Part shown: piece by piece, positions 46,998 to 57,061 of the stretch
How positions within the stretch are numbered: position 1 is the stretch's first letter
Layout: every line of letters begins with the position of its first letter
Source of the DNA: Ferrimonas kyonanensis DSM 18153
GTDB taxonomy: Bacteria; Pseudomonadota; Gammaproteobacteria; Enterobacterales; Shewanellaceae
DNA: 64,000 nt
NCBI RefSeq assembly: GCF_000425405.1
Contig: NZ_KE384366.1
Coordinates: 1 to 64,000 of the forward strand
Direction of reading: 5' to 3'
Position numbers and translations under genes: made by a program
The notes under the pieces: model-generated
What the model saw: only the letters and a program-made list of their open reading frames with translations
Database searches by the model: none
Told to the model about the DNA's origin: nothing

Positions 46998-47424
46998 AGG
47001 CCGCCACTCGCTGGCAAAGCTGCACGCACTTTATGGCCGCAACTATTTGCGGCTGCTGCCCCTGGTGCCGGAGACCGTCTCTCAGGGCCAACACTGGCAC
47101 CTGAATCTGGCACCCAATGTGGAGCTGGGGTTCTGTCTGCTGGAACAAACTCGCTACACCCAGGTGTTACAGATTCAACGCTGGTTGCCTTCCAGTGCCT
47201 GGCTGACTCTGCCGACAATGTCGGTTAGGATGTACCACGATGCTCAGCTTGCAGAAGTGTTAAGTGGTCAACAGATCTCTGGACTGTGGCCGGTATATGA
47301 TTGGAAGACTGCCAAATTGTTACTTGCTCGGGACAGGTTTCAGACGAACTTGTTTCTGGCTGAGATATTGGAATGTTTAGCGCCCCACCGGCTGAAATCG
47401 ATGGCGGCTGTAGTTAGGGAGTAA
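46990..47424 (+). CDS. yqiB: DUF1249 protein YqiB
   Basis: 144 residues. L-Y-G-R-N-Y-L-R-L-L-P-L at 14-25 and the C-terminal D-R-F-Q-T-N-L-F-L-A-E-I-L-E-C-L are hallmarks of DUF1249. Function unknown. Conserved position between nudF and cpdA. The last third is AT-richer than its neighbours. Confidence 0.9.
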   Translation: MAKGRHSLAKLHALYGRNYLRLLPLVPETVSQGQHWHLNLAPNVELGFCLLEQTRYTQVLQIQRWLPSSAWLTLPTMSVRMYHDAQLAEVLSGQQISGLWPVYDWKTAKLLLARDRFQTNLFLAEILECLAPHRLKSMAAVVRE

Positions 47425-47432
47425 ACCGGCCC

Positions 47433-48257
47433 TTGAGTGTTCGAGCCAAGGCATTGACGTTCCCTGCCCACAGGCAGGATGTTTGCATCGCACAAATTTC
47501 TGATCCCCACCTGTTTGCCGATAAAGGGGCGGAGTTTCTGGGCCTGAATCCCTGGGACAGCTTTGAGACGGTGTTGAAGCAGGTGGCGCAGGAGCCGATC
47601 GACATGGTGATCGCCTCCGGAGACATCAGCCAGGATCACAGCATCGGTGCCTACCGCAATTTTGCCGATGCCGTGGGTCAACTGGGCCTGCCGGCCACCG
47701 CCCTGCCAGGCAACCACGATGCCTTTGACCGCATGGAGCAAGGTCTGGCGGGCAGTGGCATCATGCTTGACCGGCGCATCATCCTCGGACGTTGGCAGTT
47801 GTTGCAGCTCGACAGCACCGTGCTGGGGCTGCCGGGTGGTCACCTCAACCATCATCGGCTGGAGTGGTTGGAAGCGGTGCTGACCCACTCTGCGGCTTAC
47901 CACACCTTGATCGCCCTGCATCACCACCCACTGGATACCGGCTGTACCTGGCTGGACCAGCATCGTCTCGACAATGGACCTGAATTCAATGCATTGATTC
48001 AGCGGTTCGACACCGTTAAAGGGGTGATCTGGGGACACGTGCATCAGCAGATGGATCAGCGCATTGGGGGGATTCGAATGATGGCGGCGCCTTCGACCTC
48101 GATTCAGTTTCGTCCCCACTGCCATGACTTTACCCTGGATCATCTGCAACCGGGCTACCGTTTGCTGACCCTGGGTGCCGATGGTAGCATCGACACCCAA
48201 GTGAAACGATTGCCTGGTGACCAGTTCCAACCGGACAGGACTGCATCGGGCTATTAG
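47433..48257 (+). CDS. cpdA: 3',5'-cyclic-AMP phosphodiesterase
   Basis: Metallophosphoesterase that lowers cAMP and so damps Crp activity. I-S-D-P-H-L at about 25, S-G-D-I-S-Q-D near 66, P-G-N-H-D near 91 and G-H-V-H-Q supply the two-metal site, and H-H-H-P is intact. The start is TTG 47433 (M-S-V-R-A-K-A-L-T); GGGAG lies 11 bp upstream, which is loose. 274 residues. Confidence 0.93.
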   Translation: MSVRAKALTFPAHRQDVCIAQISDPHLFADKGAEFLGLNPWDSFETVLKQVAQEPIDMVIASGDISQDHSIGAYRNFADAVGQLGLPATALPGNHDAFDRMEQGLAGSGIMLDRRIILGRWQLLQLDSTVLGLPGGHLNHHRLEWLEAVLTHSAAYHTLIALHHHPLDTGCTWLDQHRLDNGPEFNALIQRFDTVKGVIWGHVHQQMDQRIGGIRMMAAPSTSIQFRPHCHDFTLDHLQPGYRLLTLGADGSIDTQVKRLPGDQFQPDRTASGY

Positions 48258-48268
48258 GCAAGGGACCT

Positions 48269-48844
48269 ATGCTGCTCTATATCCACGGTTTCAACAGTTC
48301 CCCCCAATCTGAAAAGGCGATGCAGGTACGGCGCTATCTGGCGCACCACCATCCGCACGAACCGCTGGCGGTGCCCAGATTGGCGACCACCCCGACGGAG
48401 GCCATGGCCCAGTTGCAGGCGCTGGTGGCCCCGGCGGTCGCGGCCGGAGAGCCCCTGAGAATGCTGGGCAGTTCCCTGGGGGGATACTTTGCCAGTTACC
48501 TGGCTCAGAAGTACGGCGGTAAGGCGGTGTTGATCAATCCGGCGGTGCGGCCCTATGAGTTGCTGCGGGATTATCTGGGGCCGCAACAGAATCCCTATAC
48601 TCAGGAGCACTTTGAGGTGCTGCCTGAGCACATGACTCAGCTAAAGGCGCTGGATACGCCGGTGATCAGCGAACCGCAACAGTTCTTGGTGCTGTTGCAA
48701 AGCGGCGATGAAGTGCTGGATTATCGTCAGGCTGTCGACAAGTACCACCACTGCCAGATGGTGGTGGAGGCGGGCGGTGACCACAGTTTTGTCAATTTCG
48801 AGCGGCAGTTGCCTGACGCCTGCCGGTTCCTGGAACTGGCTTGA
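48269..48844 (+). CDS. yqiA: Esterase YqiA
   Basis: Small alpha/beta-hydrolase, 191 residues. Y-I-H-G-F-N-S-S opens the protein, the nucleophile elbow is G-S-S-L-G-G near 71-76, and G-G-D-H-S-F holds the catalytic His near the end. Conserved between cpdA and parE. Substrates are short acyl esters in E. coli; the natural one is unknown. Confidence 0.93.
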   Translation: MLLYIHGFNSSPQSEKAMQVRRYLAHHHPHEPLAVPRLATTPTEAMAQLQALVAPAVAAGEPLRMLGSSLGGYFASYLAQKYGGKAVLINPAVRPYELLRDYLGPQQNPYTQEHFEVLPEHMTQLKALDTPVISEPQQFLVLLQSGDEVLDYRQAVDKYHHCQMVVEAGGDHSFVNFERQLPDACRFLELA

Positions 48845-48901
48845 TTGCCGGTGATCACACTCGGTACTATGACCCTTAGTAAAATCGAATTGGACCCCTA
48901 G

Positions 48902-50794
48902 ATGACAACTCAATATACCTCTGATGCCATTGAGGTTCTGAATGGACTGGAGCCGGTTAAACGGCGCCCGGGAATGTACACCGACACCACCCGCCCCAAT
49001 CACCTCGGGCAGGAAGTGATCGACAACAGCGTCGATGAGGCCCTGGCGGGTCATGCCAGCTCCATTCAGATCATCCTTCATAAAGACCAGTCTTTGGAAG
49101 TGATCGACGATGGCCGGGGGATGCCGGTGGACATTCACCCGGAAGAGGGGGTCCCGGGAATCGAATTGATCATGTGCAAGCTGCACGCCGGCGGTAAATT
49201 CTCCAACCAGAACTACCAGTTTTCAGGTGGTCTGCACGGGGTGGGCATCTCGGTGGTGAACGCCTTGTCCTCCCGGGTGGAAGTCAGTGTTCGCCGCGAC
49301 GGCCAGGTGCACGAGATCGCGTTTGAACACGGGGATAAGGTTCAGGATTTGCAGGTGACCGGCACCTGTGGCCGCCGCAACAGCGGCACCCGGGTTCATT
49401 TCTGGCCCGATCCCAGCTACTTCGATTCCGCCAATTTTTCGGTGGCGAGAATGACCCACCTGCTGCGGGCCAAGGCGGTGCTGTGCCCGGGACTGAGGAT
49501 CAAGTTTGACAACAAGGTCGCCGGTGAAGTCACCGAATGGTATTTCGAGGATGGCCTCAAAGACTATCTGTATGACTCGGTCAAGTCGTGGCCGATGCTG
49601 CCTGAGGTTCCGTTTACCGGTGCGTTTTCCGCAAACAATGAAGCGGTTGACTGGGCCCTGGTATGGCAGCCGGAGGGCGGCGAATCGATCACCGAGAGTT
49701 ACGTCAACCTGATCCCCACCGCGCAAGGGGGAACTCACGTCAACGGTCTGCGCCAGGGGCTGCTGGAAGCGTTGCGGGAGTTTTGCGAGTTCCGCAACCT
49801 GATGCCCAGGGGCATCAAGCTGGCACCAGAAGACATCTGGGACAAGGTCAGCTACATCCTCTCCACCAAGATGCAGGATCCCCAGTTCGCCGGCCAGACC
49901 AAGGAGCGGCTGTCGTCCCGGCAATCTGCCGCGTTCATCTCCGGCGTGGTTCGGGACGCGTTCAGCCTGTGGCTCAATGAGCATACCGAGCAGGCCGAGG
50001 CGATCGCCGAGTTCTGTATCTCCAGCGCTCAAACGCGTCTGCGCAAAGCCAAAAAAGTGGCCCGCAAGAAAATCACCTCGGGGCCGGCCCTACCCGGTAA
50101 ACTGACCGACTGCACCACCACCGAGCCGATGCGCGGTGAACTGTTCCTGGTGGAGGGCGACTCCGCCGGTGGCAGTGCCAAGCAAGCCCGGGATCGGGAT
50201 TTCCAGGCGATCATGCCGCTGCGAGGAAAAATTCTGAATACCTGGGAGGTGGACGCCTCTCAAGTGCTGGCGTCTCAGGAGGTGCACAACATCTCCATCG
50301 CCCTGGGCATGGATCCGGATTCCGAGGATCTGTCCGGGTTGCGTTATGGCAAGGTGTGCATCCTGGCCGATGCCGACTCCGACGGCCTCCACATCGCCAC
50401 CTTGCTGTGTGCCCTGTTTGTGAAGCACTTTCGCACCCTGGTGGAGCACGGACACGTGTACGTTGCCATGCCACCGCTGTTCCGCATCGATGTGGGTAAA
50501 GAGGTGCACTACGCCCTGGATGACAGTGAGCGCCAAGGCATTCTGGATCGCATCGCCGCCGAGAAGAAACGCGGAAAAGTCCAGGTCACCCGATTCAAGG
50601 GCCTGGGTGAAATGAATCCGGGGCAACTGCGGGAAACCACCATGGACCCCAATACCCGTCGCCTGGTGCAGTTAACCGTGGACGATCAGCAGGCCACCGA
50701 GGCCTTGATGGACATGTTGCTGGCGAAAAAGCGGGCCAGTGATCGCAAAAGCTGGTTGGAAAGTAAGGGCGACCTGGCGGCACTGGAAAACTGA
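48902..50794 (+). CDS. parE: DNA topoisomerase IV subunit B
   Basis: ATPase subunit of the decatenase. GHKL motifs: D-N-S-V-D-E-A-L-A-G near 41, D-D-G-R-G-M-P-V near 69, G-G-L-H-G-V-G near 110. The transducer is followed by the TOPRIM E-G-D-S-A-G-G-S-A-K near 419 and D-A-D-S-D-G-L-H. 630 residues. Ends the nudF-yqiB-cpdA-yqiA-parE run; parC follows 2 kb later rather than adjacently. Confidence 0.98.
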   Translation: MTTQYTSDAIEVLNGLEPVKRRPGMYTDTTRPNHLGQEVIDNSVDEALAGHASSIQIILHKDQSLEVIDDGRGMPVDIHPEEGVPGIELIMCKLHAGGKFSNQNYQFSGGLHGVGISVVNALSSRVEVSVRRDGQVHEIAFEHGDKVQDLQVTGTCGRRNSGTRVHFWPDPSYFDSANFSVARMTHLLRAKAVLCPGLRIKFDNKVAGEVTEWYFEDGLKDYLYDSVKSWPMLPEVPFTGAFSANNEAVDWALVWQPEGGESITESYVNLIPTAQGGTHVNGLRQGLLEALREFCEFRNLMPRGIKLAPEDIWDKVSYILSTKMQDPQFAGQTKERLSSRQSAAFISGVVRDAFSLWLNEHTEQAEAIAEFCISSAQTRLRKAKKVARKKITSGPALPGKLTDCTTTEPMRGELFLVEGDSAGGSAKQARDRDFQAIMPLRGKILNTWEVDASQVLASQEVHNISIALGMDPDSEDLSGLRYGKVCILADADSDGLHIATLLCALFVKHFRTLVEHGHVYVAMPPLFRIDVGKEVHYALDDSERQGILDRIAAEKKRGKVQVTRFKGLGEMNPGQLRETTMDPNTRRLVQLTVDDQQATEALMDMLLAKKRASDRKSWLESKGDLAALEN

Positions 50795-50815
50795 GTGCAC
50801 CACGCCACCCTCAGA

Positions 50816-50843
50816 AAAAGGGTCGCCATCAGGTGGCCCTTTT
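50816..50843. terminator. Terminator after parE
   Basis: AAAAGGGTCGCC (50816-50827) pairs with GGTGGCCCTTTT (50832-50843) across ATCA, all 12 positions paired with two G-U. It also lies next to the convergent small gene's stop. Confidence 0.85.
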
Positions 50844-50857
50844 CGATCGGGCGGAGC

Positions 50858-51196
50858 TTACCAGGCGGTGCGCTTTTTGCAGTCCATAAAGTTAAGGGCA
50901 CTGACAACGCCGCTGGACCAGTCTTCTGCCAGTTCACGTTTTTCATGGGCGACCTGCACCACGCATTTGGAAAAGCTGCCGCCCAGTTCGCTGCGCAGAG
51001 ATTTTGCCGGGTAGGACAGACGGGCAGCCACCACCTGGTGGAGAGGCATGCGCCAATGCACCAGGCTGCCATCGGGTTCCTGGGTAACGGCGGTGGTTTC
51101 ATTGATCCAGCCGCTGTCTTTGACCAAATCTTCCAGTTTTGGGCGGCGCGGCGTTGAAGGGCTGTTTTTATCCAATGTATTGATTACGCTTTGCAT
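50858..51196 (-). CDS. Hypothetical protein, 112 residues
   Basis: Soluble, no signal peptide; not recognised. Features: a basic N-terminal third (P-S-T-P-R-R-P-K-L-E-D-L-V), W-I-N-E-T, H-W-R-M-P-L-H-Q and two lone Cys. The start is the ATG at 51196; a longer frame would add 14 residues. It is convergent with parE and has a 460-bp gap upstream. Coding bias matches the neighbours, so it is probably real. Confidence 0.6.
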   Translation of the reverse strand: MQSVINTLDKNSPSTPRRPKLEDLVKDSGWINETTAVTQEPDGSLVHWRMPLHQVVAARLSYPAKSLRSELGGSFSKCVVQVAHEKRELAEDWSSGVVSALNFMDCKKRTAW

Positions 51197-51656
51197 GGTT
51201 TTTACCCACCTTGTTGAGTGCTGGCGTATTAATAGCAAACCGTGATTGGTGGATTCTGTGACCAGTTCACACTAATGGATCTGCGGTTTTTTTAACCTCT
51301 CTTTCTGTGCTTGCGGTCACTAATGAGGTGCTGGTGTGGTGATGGTTGTCGCGTTTCTGTTTGGTTTTGTGATCTCCGGAATTTGCGAAATAATCACAAA
51401 TTATTGATGTTAACCATCCGATTATAATAAATATTGAAGATCTGCTGGTCGGGAAACGCAAAGCTGGTTATCTGCCGGTGGTTTTTTCTTAACATTCGGG
51501 CAAACAACAGCCACCAGAGGGTTCAGTCTGTCTGTGAGTGCATATTCAGCCAATGCGCCGATTAATGCACTGTTTTTCTGAGCTCACAGTGTAGATGGCT
51601 TTCTTTGGCTGGCTGGTTGCACTAGGTTGGTGACAGTGACAAAAGGAGATTGTTGG
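51197..51656. other. 460-bp AT-rich intergenic region
   Basis: No gene is supportable. The part from 51260 to 51450 is AT-rich, with a TATAATAA stretch near 51424 that could be a -10 element. A TGTGA half-site lies at 51368 without a matching second half. No repeat or clean hairpin was found. Promoters for both divergent neighbours probably lie here. Confidence 0.5.
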
Positions 51657-52748
51657 ATGCGGATAGTGGCGATGGTGAGTCTGTGGTTGTTGCCTGCCTG
51701 GGTGTGGGCGGTGCAGTTGCCGCCGGGATTTTCTCTGCAGACAGTGTCGGATCGGGTGCCCGACGCCCGGCAGATGGCCTGGGGAGCACAGGGGACCCTG
51801 TTTGTCGGTAGCCGCAAACAGGGCAAGGTGTATGCCTTGCGCGATCTCGATGGCGATGGCCACTATGAAACCCGCGACATCATTGCCAAAGGGCTGTTTA
51901 TGCCATCCGGCATCGCGTTTCGTGACGGCGCCTTGTACGTGGCGGCGGTGAACCGCATTCTGCGCTTCGATGACATCGAAGCCAACTTGATGGACCCCAC
52001 CTATGAGGTGGCATTTGATGGCTTACCCAGCGATTCCCATCATGGTTGGAAGTTCATCCGTTTCGATTCGAGCGGTCGGTTGATTGTCCCCGTGGGGGCG
52101 CCCTGCAACGTCTGCAATCGGGGGCGGCCTTACGCCAGTCTGCTGGCCCTGCATCTGCAGAAGGGGCACTATGAGGTGTTGGCCACCGGGGTGAGGAACA
52201 GCGTCGGTTTTGACTTCCATCCCCGTACCGGTGAGCTGTTTTTTTCCGACAACGGCCGCGATCACCTGGGGGACGATTCACCACCGGATGAGATCAATCG
52301 CCTGAGCACGGCCGGAGCCGATTTTGGTTTTCCCTTTGTCCATGGTAACTCGGTGTTGGATCCGCAGTTTCGTACTTCCGAGGATCGGCTGCGGGCAGTT
52401 CAGCCGCCGTGGTTTGAACTGCAGGCTCACGTTGCCCCCCTGGGGGTGCATTTCTATCGAGGAACACAGTTTCCTGCTCCGTATCGGCAGGCGTTGTTCA
52501 TCGCCGAACACGGCAGTTGGAATCGCAGCAGCAAGGTGGGTTACCGGGTGACCATGTTGCGAGAGGATGAGCAGGGAGCGCCTCAATATCAGGTGGTTAT
52601 TGACGGTTGGCTTGATGGAGAACAACCTTTGGCCCGTCCGGTCGCTTTTCTTGAGCACCCAGACGGTTCGCTTTTGATTTCTGACGATTATAATGGTGCC
52701 GTTTACAAATTGACGTACACCGACTCGCCGGCCCACGCGGATAGATAA
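51657..52748 (+). CDS. Periplasmic sorbosone/glucose dehydrogenase-like protein
   Basis: 363 residues: signal peptide (about 1-18, W-V-W-A), then a six-bladed beta-propeller of the GSDH type, with repeated G-x-L-Y/F-V motifs, [11 protein letters not shown], a C-N-V-C pair typical of L-sorbosone dehydrogenase-like proteins, [21 protein letters not shown] near 191-211 and A-E-H-G-S-W-N-R. Such enzymes oxidise aldoses with PQQ; the cofactor and sugar here are not proven. AAAGGAG precedes the ATG. The stop overlaps the first base of parC (TAATG), so the two may be cotranscribed. Confidence 0.85.
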   Translation: MRIVAMVSLWLLPAWVWAVQLPPGFSLQTVSDRVPDARQMAWGAQGTLFVGSRKQGKVYALRDLDGDGHYETRDIIAKGLFMPSGIAFRDGALYVAAVNRILRFDDIEANLMDPTYEVAFDGLPSDSHHGWKFIRFDSSGRLIVPVGAPCNVCNRGRPYASLLALHLQKGHYEVLATGVRNSVGFDFHPRTGELFFSDNGRDHLGDDSPPDEINRLSTAGADFGFPFVHGNSVLDPQFRTSEDRLRAVQPPWFELQAHVAPLGVHFYRGTQFPAPYRQALFIAEHGSWNRSSKVGYRVTMLREDEQGAPQYQVVIDGWLDGEQPLARPVAFLEHPDGSLLISDDYNGAVYKLTYTDSPAHADR

Positions 52749-55009
52749 TGACAATGAGTGATGCAACTGAAATGAGCCTGGAAGGGATTGAGCAGCGGCC
52801 GCTGCACGCTTTCACCGAAGAGGCCTACCTGAACTACTCCATGTACGTGATCATGGATCGTGCTCTGCCCCACATTGGTGATGGCCTCAAGCCGGTACAG
52901 CGGCGAATCATCTATGCCATGAGTGAGCTGGGACTGTCGGCCACCGCCAAATACAAGAAGTCCGCCCGGACCGTGGGGGATGTGCTGGGTAAGTACCATC
53001 CCCACGGTGACAGCGCCTGCTACGAAGCCATGGTCTTGATGGCCCAGCCTTTCAGCTATCGCTACCCGCTGGTGGATGGCCAGGGCAACTGGGGCGCCGC
53101 CGACGATCCTAAGTCGTTTGCCGCCATGCGGTATACCGAGTCCCGCCTGTCTAAGTTCTCTGAGGTGTTGCTGGGAGAGCTGGGGCAAGGCACCGTCGAC
53201 TGGGGCGTCAACTTTGATGGCACCATGAAGGAGCCGAAAACCCTGCCGGCTCGATTGCCTCACATCCTGCTTAATGGCATCACCGGCATTGCGGTCGGCA
53301 TGGCCACCGACATTCCACCCCATAACGCCCGCGAAGTCGCCAACGCTTGTGCGCACCTGCTGGACAACCCCAGGGCCGAGCTGGAGCAACTGATGACCTT
53401 CGTTAAGGGGCCGGATTACCCGACCCGGGCGGAGATCATTACCCCCCAGGCCGACATTGCCAAGTTGTACGCCACCGGTAAGGGCTCCATCAAGATGCGG
53501 GCGGTCTACCGCATCGAGCAGGGAGAGGTGGTGATTACCGAGTTGCCGCACCAGGTGTCCGGCGCCAAGATTCTGGAGCAGATCGCCGCCCAGATGCAGG
53601 CCAAAAAACTGCCGATGGTCACCGATCTTCGCGATGAGTCCGACCATGAAAACCCCACTCGCCTGGTGGTGGTGCCTCGTTCTAACCGGGTCGATCTGGA
53701 CCAGGTCATGGCCCACCTGTTTGCGACCACGGACCTGGAGAAAAGCTACCGGGTGAACCTTAACATGCTGGGGCTGGATCAGCGCCCGGCGGTGAAGGGA
53801 CTGAAAACCATCCTGTCCGAATGGCTGGAGTACCGGCTGGAAACGGTGCGGCGGCGGTTGCAATTCCGTCTGGATAAGATTCTGGCTCGGTTGCACATCC
53901 TCGATGGTTTGCTGATTGCGTTTCTGAACATCGACGAAGTGATCGCCATCATTCGCAACGAGGATGAGCCCAAACCGGTGCTGATGGCCCACTTTGGTCT
54001 CAGCGAGAAACAGGCCGAAGCGATTCTGGATCTGAAGCTGCGCCACCTGGCCAAGCTGGAAGAGATGAAGATTCGCGCCGAGCAGGATGAGCTGGCGACC
54101 GAGCGCGATAAGTTGCAGCTGATTTTGTCTTCCGAGCGACGGATGAAGACACTGGTCAAAAAAGAGCTGCTGGCGGATGCCGAGACCTACGGTGACGAAC
54201 GTCGCAGCCCGTTGCAGGAGCGGGGAGAAGCCAAGGCCCTGAGCGAAACCGAGCTGATGCCCACCGAAGCGATCACCGTGGTGATGTCTCAGAAAGCCTG
54301 GGCCCGTCAGGCCAAAGGCCATGAGGTGGACCCTGAGACGCTCAACTACAAATCCGGCGACAGCTACCTGTCTCATGCTCGAGGCCGCAGTAATCAGCCG
54401 GTAATTTTCCTGGAAAGTTCCGGTCGCAGCTACACCACCGACAGCCACACCCTGCCGTCGGCGCGCAGCCAGGGCGAGCCGTTGTCCGGCCGCTTTAACC
54501 TGGTGGCGGGCGAGGTGCTGGAACACACTATGATGGGTGACCCGGAGGCCTTGTATCTGCTGGCAACCGATGCCGGCTACGGGTTTGTCTGTGCCCTGAA
54601 GGACATGATCAGCCGCAATAAGGCCGGTAAGGCGTTGCTGACGGTGCCGTTGGGTGCCCGGGTTGTGGCGCCGACGCTGGTGGCGGATCAGGCCAGTGAT
54701 CGCTTGCTGGCGATCACCACCGAAGGGCGGATGTTGTTGTTCCCTATCGCTCAACTGCCGGTGCTGAGCAAGGGCAAGGGCAACAAGATCATCGGCATCC
54801 CCACCGAGCGAGTGAAAAACCGCGAAGAGTTCGTCAAACACCTGATGGTGGTGCCGGAAACGGCCGCAGTGACCTTGTGGGCGGGCAAGCGCAAACTGAC
54901 CCTGAAGCCGGACGACCTGGCCCACTATCAGGGCGAGCGTGGCCGTCGCGGCAACAAGTTGCCCAGGGGGCTGCAGCGGGTGGATAACCTGGAGCTGGTT
55001 CAGGGCTGA
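52748..55009 (+). CDS. parC: DNA topoisomerase IV subunit A
   Basis: DNA cleavage and religation subunit. [16 protein letters not shown], the quinolone-resistance region [15 protein letters not shown] near 80, and the active-site Tyr in A-M-R-Y-T-E-S-R near 125. The C-terminal pinwheel is complete; 753 residues. Start 52748 overlaps the previous stop; an ATG at 52754 is also possible. Confidence 0.97.
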   Translation: MTMSDATEMSLEGIEQRPLHAFTEEAYLNYSMYVIMDRALPHIGDGLKPVQRRIIYAMSELGLSATAKYKKSARTVGDVLGKYHPHGDSACYEAMVLMAQPFSYRYPLVDGQGNWGAADDPKSFAAMRYTESRLSKFSEVLLGELGQGTVDWGVNFDGTMKEPKTLPARLPHILLNGITGIAVGMATDIPPHNAREVANACAHLLDNPRAELEQLMTFVKGPDYPTRAEIITPQADIAKLYATGKGSIKMRAVYRIEQGEVVITELPHQVSGAKILEQIAAQMQAKKLPMVTDLRDESDHENPTRLVVVPRSNRVDLDQVMAHLFATTDLEKSYRVNLNMLGLDQRPAVKGLKTILSEWLEYRLETVRRRLQFRLDKILARLHILDGLLIAFLNIDEVIAIIRNEDEPKPVLMAHFGLSEKQAEAILDLKLRHLAKLEEMKIRAEQDELATERDKLQLILSSERRMKTLVKKELLADAETYGDERRSPLQERGEAKALSETELMPTEAITVVMSQKAWARQAKGHEVDPETLNYKSGDSYLSHARGRSNQPVIFLESSGRSYTTDSHTLPSARSQGEPLSGRFNLVAGEVLEHTMMGDPEALYLLATDAGYGFVCALKDMISRNKAGKALLTVPLGARVVAPTLVADQASDRLLAITTEGRMLLFPIAQLPVLSKGKGNKIIGIPTERVKNREEFVKHLMVVPETAAVTLWAGKRKLTLKPDDLAHYQGERGRRGNKLPRGLQRVDNLELVQG

Positions 55010-55017
55010 TAACACAC

Positions 55018-55046
55018 AAACGGAACCGCAACGGTTCCGTTTTTTT
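55018..55046 (+). terminator. Terminator after parC
   Basis: CGGAACCG (55021-55028), loop CAA, CGGTTCCG (55032-55039), extended by AAA/TTT and a seven-T tail. Confidence 0.92.
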
Positions 55047-55136
55047 ATGGCGCAGTGGCTACTCGTGGCCACGATGGTGGTAGCATAGGTGCGCCGTTAT
55101 TGCTGGCTTTGGTCAGCCCGATTCAGACAGGGATAT

Positions 55137-55778
55137 ATGAAGTACCTCGACATGGAAACCTGGCCTCGTGCTCAGCAGTTTCATTTTTTCAATCAATTGG
55201 ACCAACCCTATTTTAGCCTCTGCGCCGACGTTGAGATCACCGCCTTGCATCAGTTGGGGCAGTCCGGTCGAATCTCGGTGTACCACGCCATCAGCCATGC
55301 CATCATGACCGTGGCCAATGAACTGCCCTGGATGCGTTGGCGCATACGGGGCCAACGGGTATTGGAGCACCCCAGGCTCAATGCCGGTCTGACGTCCCTG
55401 GGCGAGGATCAGCAGGTGCGGTTTACCCGGGTGGCATTCAGTGAGGATTTTCAGGCGTTTTCCCAGGCGATGACCGAACAGTCACTGGCCTCGGTACGGC
55501 GCTCAGAGTTGTTCTCCGACCAGGATGACAGCGACGATGACGCCATTTTCATGTCCTGTCTGCCCTGGGTTCGCTTTACCCAGATGACCAACCCGATGCC
55601 TTTGAGTCCGGCCGATTCGGTACCGAGGATCACCTGGGGCCGATACGACATACAGCCCGATAAGGTGGTGTTGCCGCTGGCATTTCAGATTCATCATGCC
55701 ATTGCCGATGGTTTGCATGCCGGTCAGTTTTATCAGCAATTACAGCAACGTCTCGATGACTGCCACAACTGGGTATAA
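55137..55778 (+). CDS. Chloramphenicol acetyltransferase-like acyltransferase
   Basis: 213 residues of the CAT fold. The catalytic motif H-H-x-x-x-D-G is present as Q-I-H-H-A-I-A-D-G-L-H-A near 187, the N-terminal W-P-R-A-Q-Q-F-H-F-F matches CatA, and a Ser-rich substrate loop is absent. The start is the ATG at 55137, after AGGGA. Chromosomal CAT-like proteins outside mobile elements often have other acceptors, and nothing here points to a resistance cassette; the substrate is unknown. Confidence 0.85.
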   Translation: MKYLDMETWPRAQQFHFFNQLDQPYFSLCADVEITALHQLGQSGRISVYHAISHAIMTVANELPWMRWRIRGQRVLEHPRLNAGLTSLGEDQQVRFTRVAFSEDFQAFSQAMTEQSLASVRRSELFSDQDDSDDDAIFMSCLPWVRFTQMTNPMPLSPADSVPRITWGRYDIQPDKVVLPLAFQIHHAIADGLHAGQFYQQLQQRLDDCHNWV

Positions 55779-55869
55779 AATTTGAGCGCACAGTTGTAAC
55801 GAATTCGTTGTTTCGATGAGGGGAGTTGCCTATACTGGGCGCCCCTGATTTGAGGAGAAAGATTCGCCG

Positions 55870-56607
55870 ATGTTGCTGCTGTTGCGTTCTTTGATTTTAT
55901 CGGTGCTACTGGTGGTGGTGTCCCTGATGGGAATGCTGTTGTGCCTGTTGCGCCCGTTTCACCGGAATAATGTCCACTATACCGCCAAGGTGTTTTCCAG
56001 CGTCGCGCCGGTGCTGGGCATCAAGGTGATCCACCGTGGTCACCAGTCTGACAGTGACGAGCCGGTGGTGTACGTCAGTAATCACCAGAATAACTACGAT
56101 CTGTTTACTCATACCGGTTCGGTGCCTCCGGGAACCGTGTCCATGGGTAAGAAGAGCCTCAAATGGATTCCATTTTTCGGCCAGTTGTATTGGTTGACCG
56201 GCAACATTCTGATCGATCGCGCTAATCGCTCCAAAGCGGTACGAACCCTGCAGCAGGCGGCGGAGAAGATCACCGCCAAGTCGCTGTCGGTGTGGATCTT
56301 TCCCGAAGGTACCCGTTCCCGTGGCCGCGGCTTGTTGCCGTTTAAGACTGGCGCCTTCCACACTGCCATTCAGGCTGGGGTGCCCATTGTGCCGGTGGTG
56401 GCCTCCAACCAGCAGGGCATACACCTGAACCAGAAAAACAATGGCGTGGTGATTGTCGAGACTCTGGAGCCGATTCCCACCAAGGGCTATGGCCGGGAGC
56501 ACGTTCGCGAGTTGGCCGAAGAGGTGTATCAGCGGATGCAGCAGCGCCTCAATGAATTGAATCAGGAAGCATTGAGCCTGGCTGGAGCTAAGGCGACGCC
56601 AGCCTGA
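55870..56607 (+). CDS. plsC: 1-acyl-sn-glycerol-3-phosphate acyltransferase
   Basis: Makes phosphatidic acid at the inner membrane. One N-terminal membrane helix (about 2-27), the catalytic H-x4-D as N-H-Q-N-N-Y-D near 72-78, and the F-P-E-G-T-R-S-R-G motif near 141. 245 residues. PlsC is often next to parC, as here. Confidence 0.94.
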   Translation: MLLLLRSLILSVLLVVVSLMGMLLCLLRPFHRNNVHYTAKVFSSVAPVLGIKVIHRGHQSDSDEPVVYVSNHQNNYDLFTHTGSVPPGTVSMGKKSLKWIPFFGQLYWLTGNILIDRANRSKAVRTLQQAAEKITAKSLSVWIFPEGTRSRGRGLLPFKTGAFHTAIQAGVPIVPVVASNQQGIHLNQKNNGVVIVETLEPIPTKGYGREHVRELAEEVYQRMQQRLNELNQEALSLAGAKATPA

Positions 56608-56644
56608 TATAATTGGCTAAACTTGTTTATTAGTGGAGATGGCG

Positions 56645-56998
56645 ATGACCATTGAAGAGTTGGTTCAGGAGCAGTTGCAAGAGAATCAGGATATTGTCGA
56701 GGCGCTGTTGGAAGACGGCTCCAATCCCGATGCCGACTACACCATTGAGCACCATTTTTCCGGTGCCAATTTTGACAAACTGGAGAAGGCGGCGGTGGAT
56801 GCCTTTAAGGCCGGTTTTGAGGTGGATGACGCCGAAGAACTGGAGTTGGATGACGGTGCCACCGTGTTTGCGTTTGATGCCATCATCGAACATAAGCTCG
56901 ATATCGAACGCCTGAACAGCGATGCCAAAACTTTGATTGAACTTGCCGAAAAACACGGTGTTCAGTACGACGGTTGGGGAACCTATTTTGTAGAGTAA
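56645..56998 (+). CDS. rraB: RNase E inhibitor RraB
   Basis: Binds the C-terminal part of RNase E and reshapes degradosome composition. 117 acidic residues: [21 protein letters not shown] and the C-terminal [10 protein letters not shown] are RraB signatures. The start at 56645 has GGAG 6 bp upstream; a GTG and an ATG upstream are in frame. Confidence 0.92.
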   Translation: MTIEELVQEQLQENQDIVEALLEDGSNPDADYTIEHHFSGANFDKLEKAAVDAFKAGFEVDDAEELELDDGATVFAFDAIIEHKLDIERLNSDAKTLIELAEKHGVQYDGWGTYFVE

Positions 56999-57061
56999 CC
57001 ACTCAGGTGGTATTCTGATGCGCTGATGAAGGCGCTTAGGTTTAGGCGCCAGGGAGGGCGA

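Noticed and set aside
52703-55072. A 789-codon open frame antisense to parC
   Set aside because: It is a shadow of GC-biased codon use in parC; its product is His/Gln-rich with no domain, and parC is complete on the other strand.
55137-55778. CAT-like gene as an antibiotic resistance cassette
   Set aside because: No integron, transposon or foreign base composition is present and the gene sits in a core block; the substrate is not predictable.
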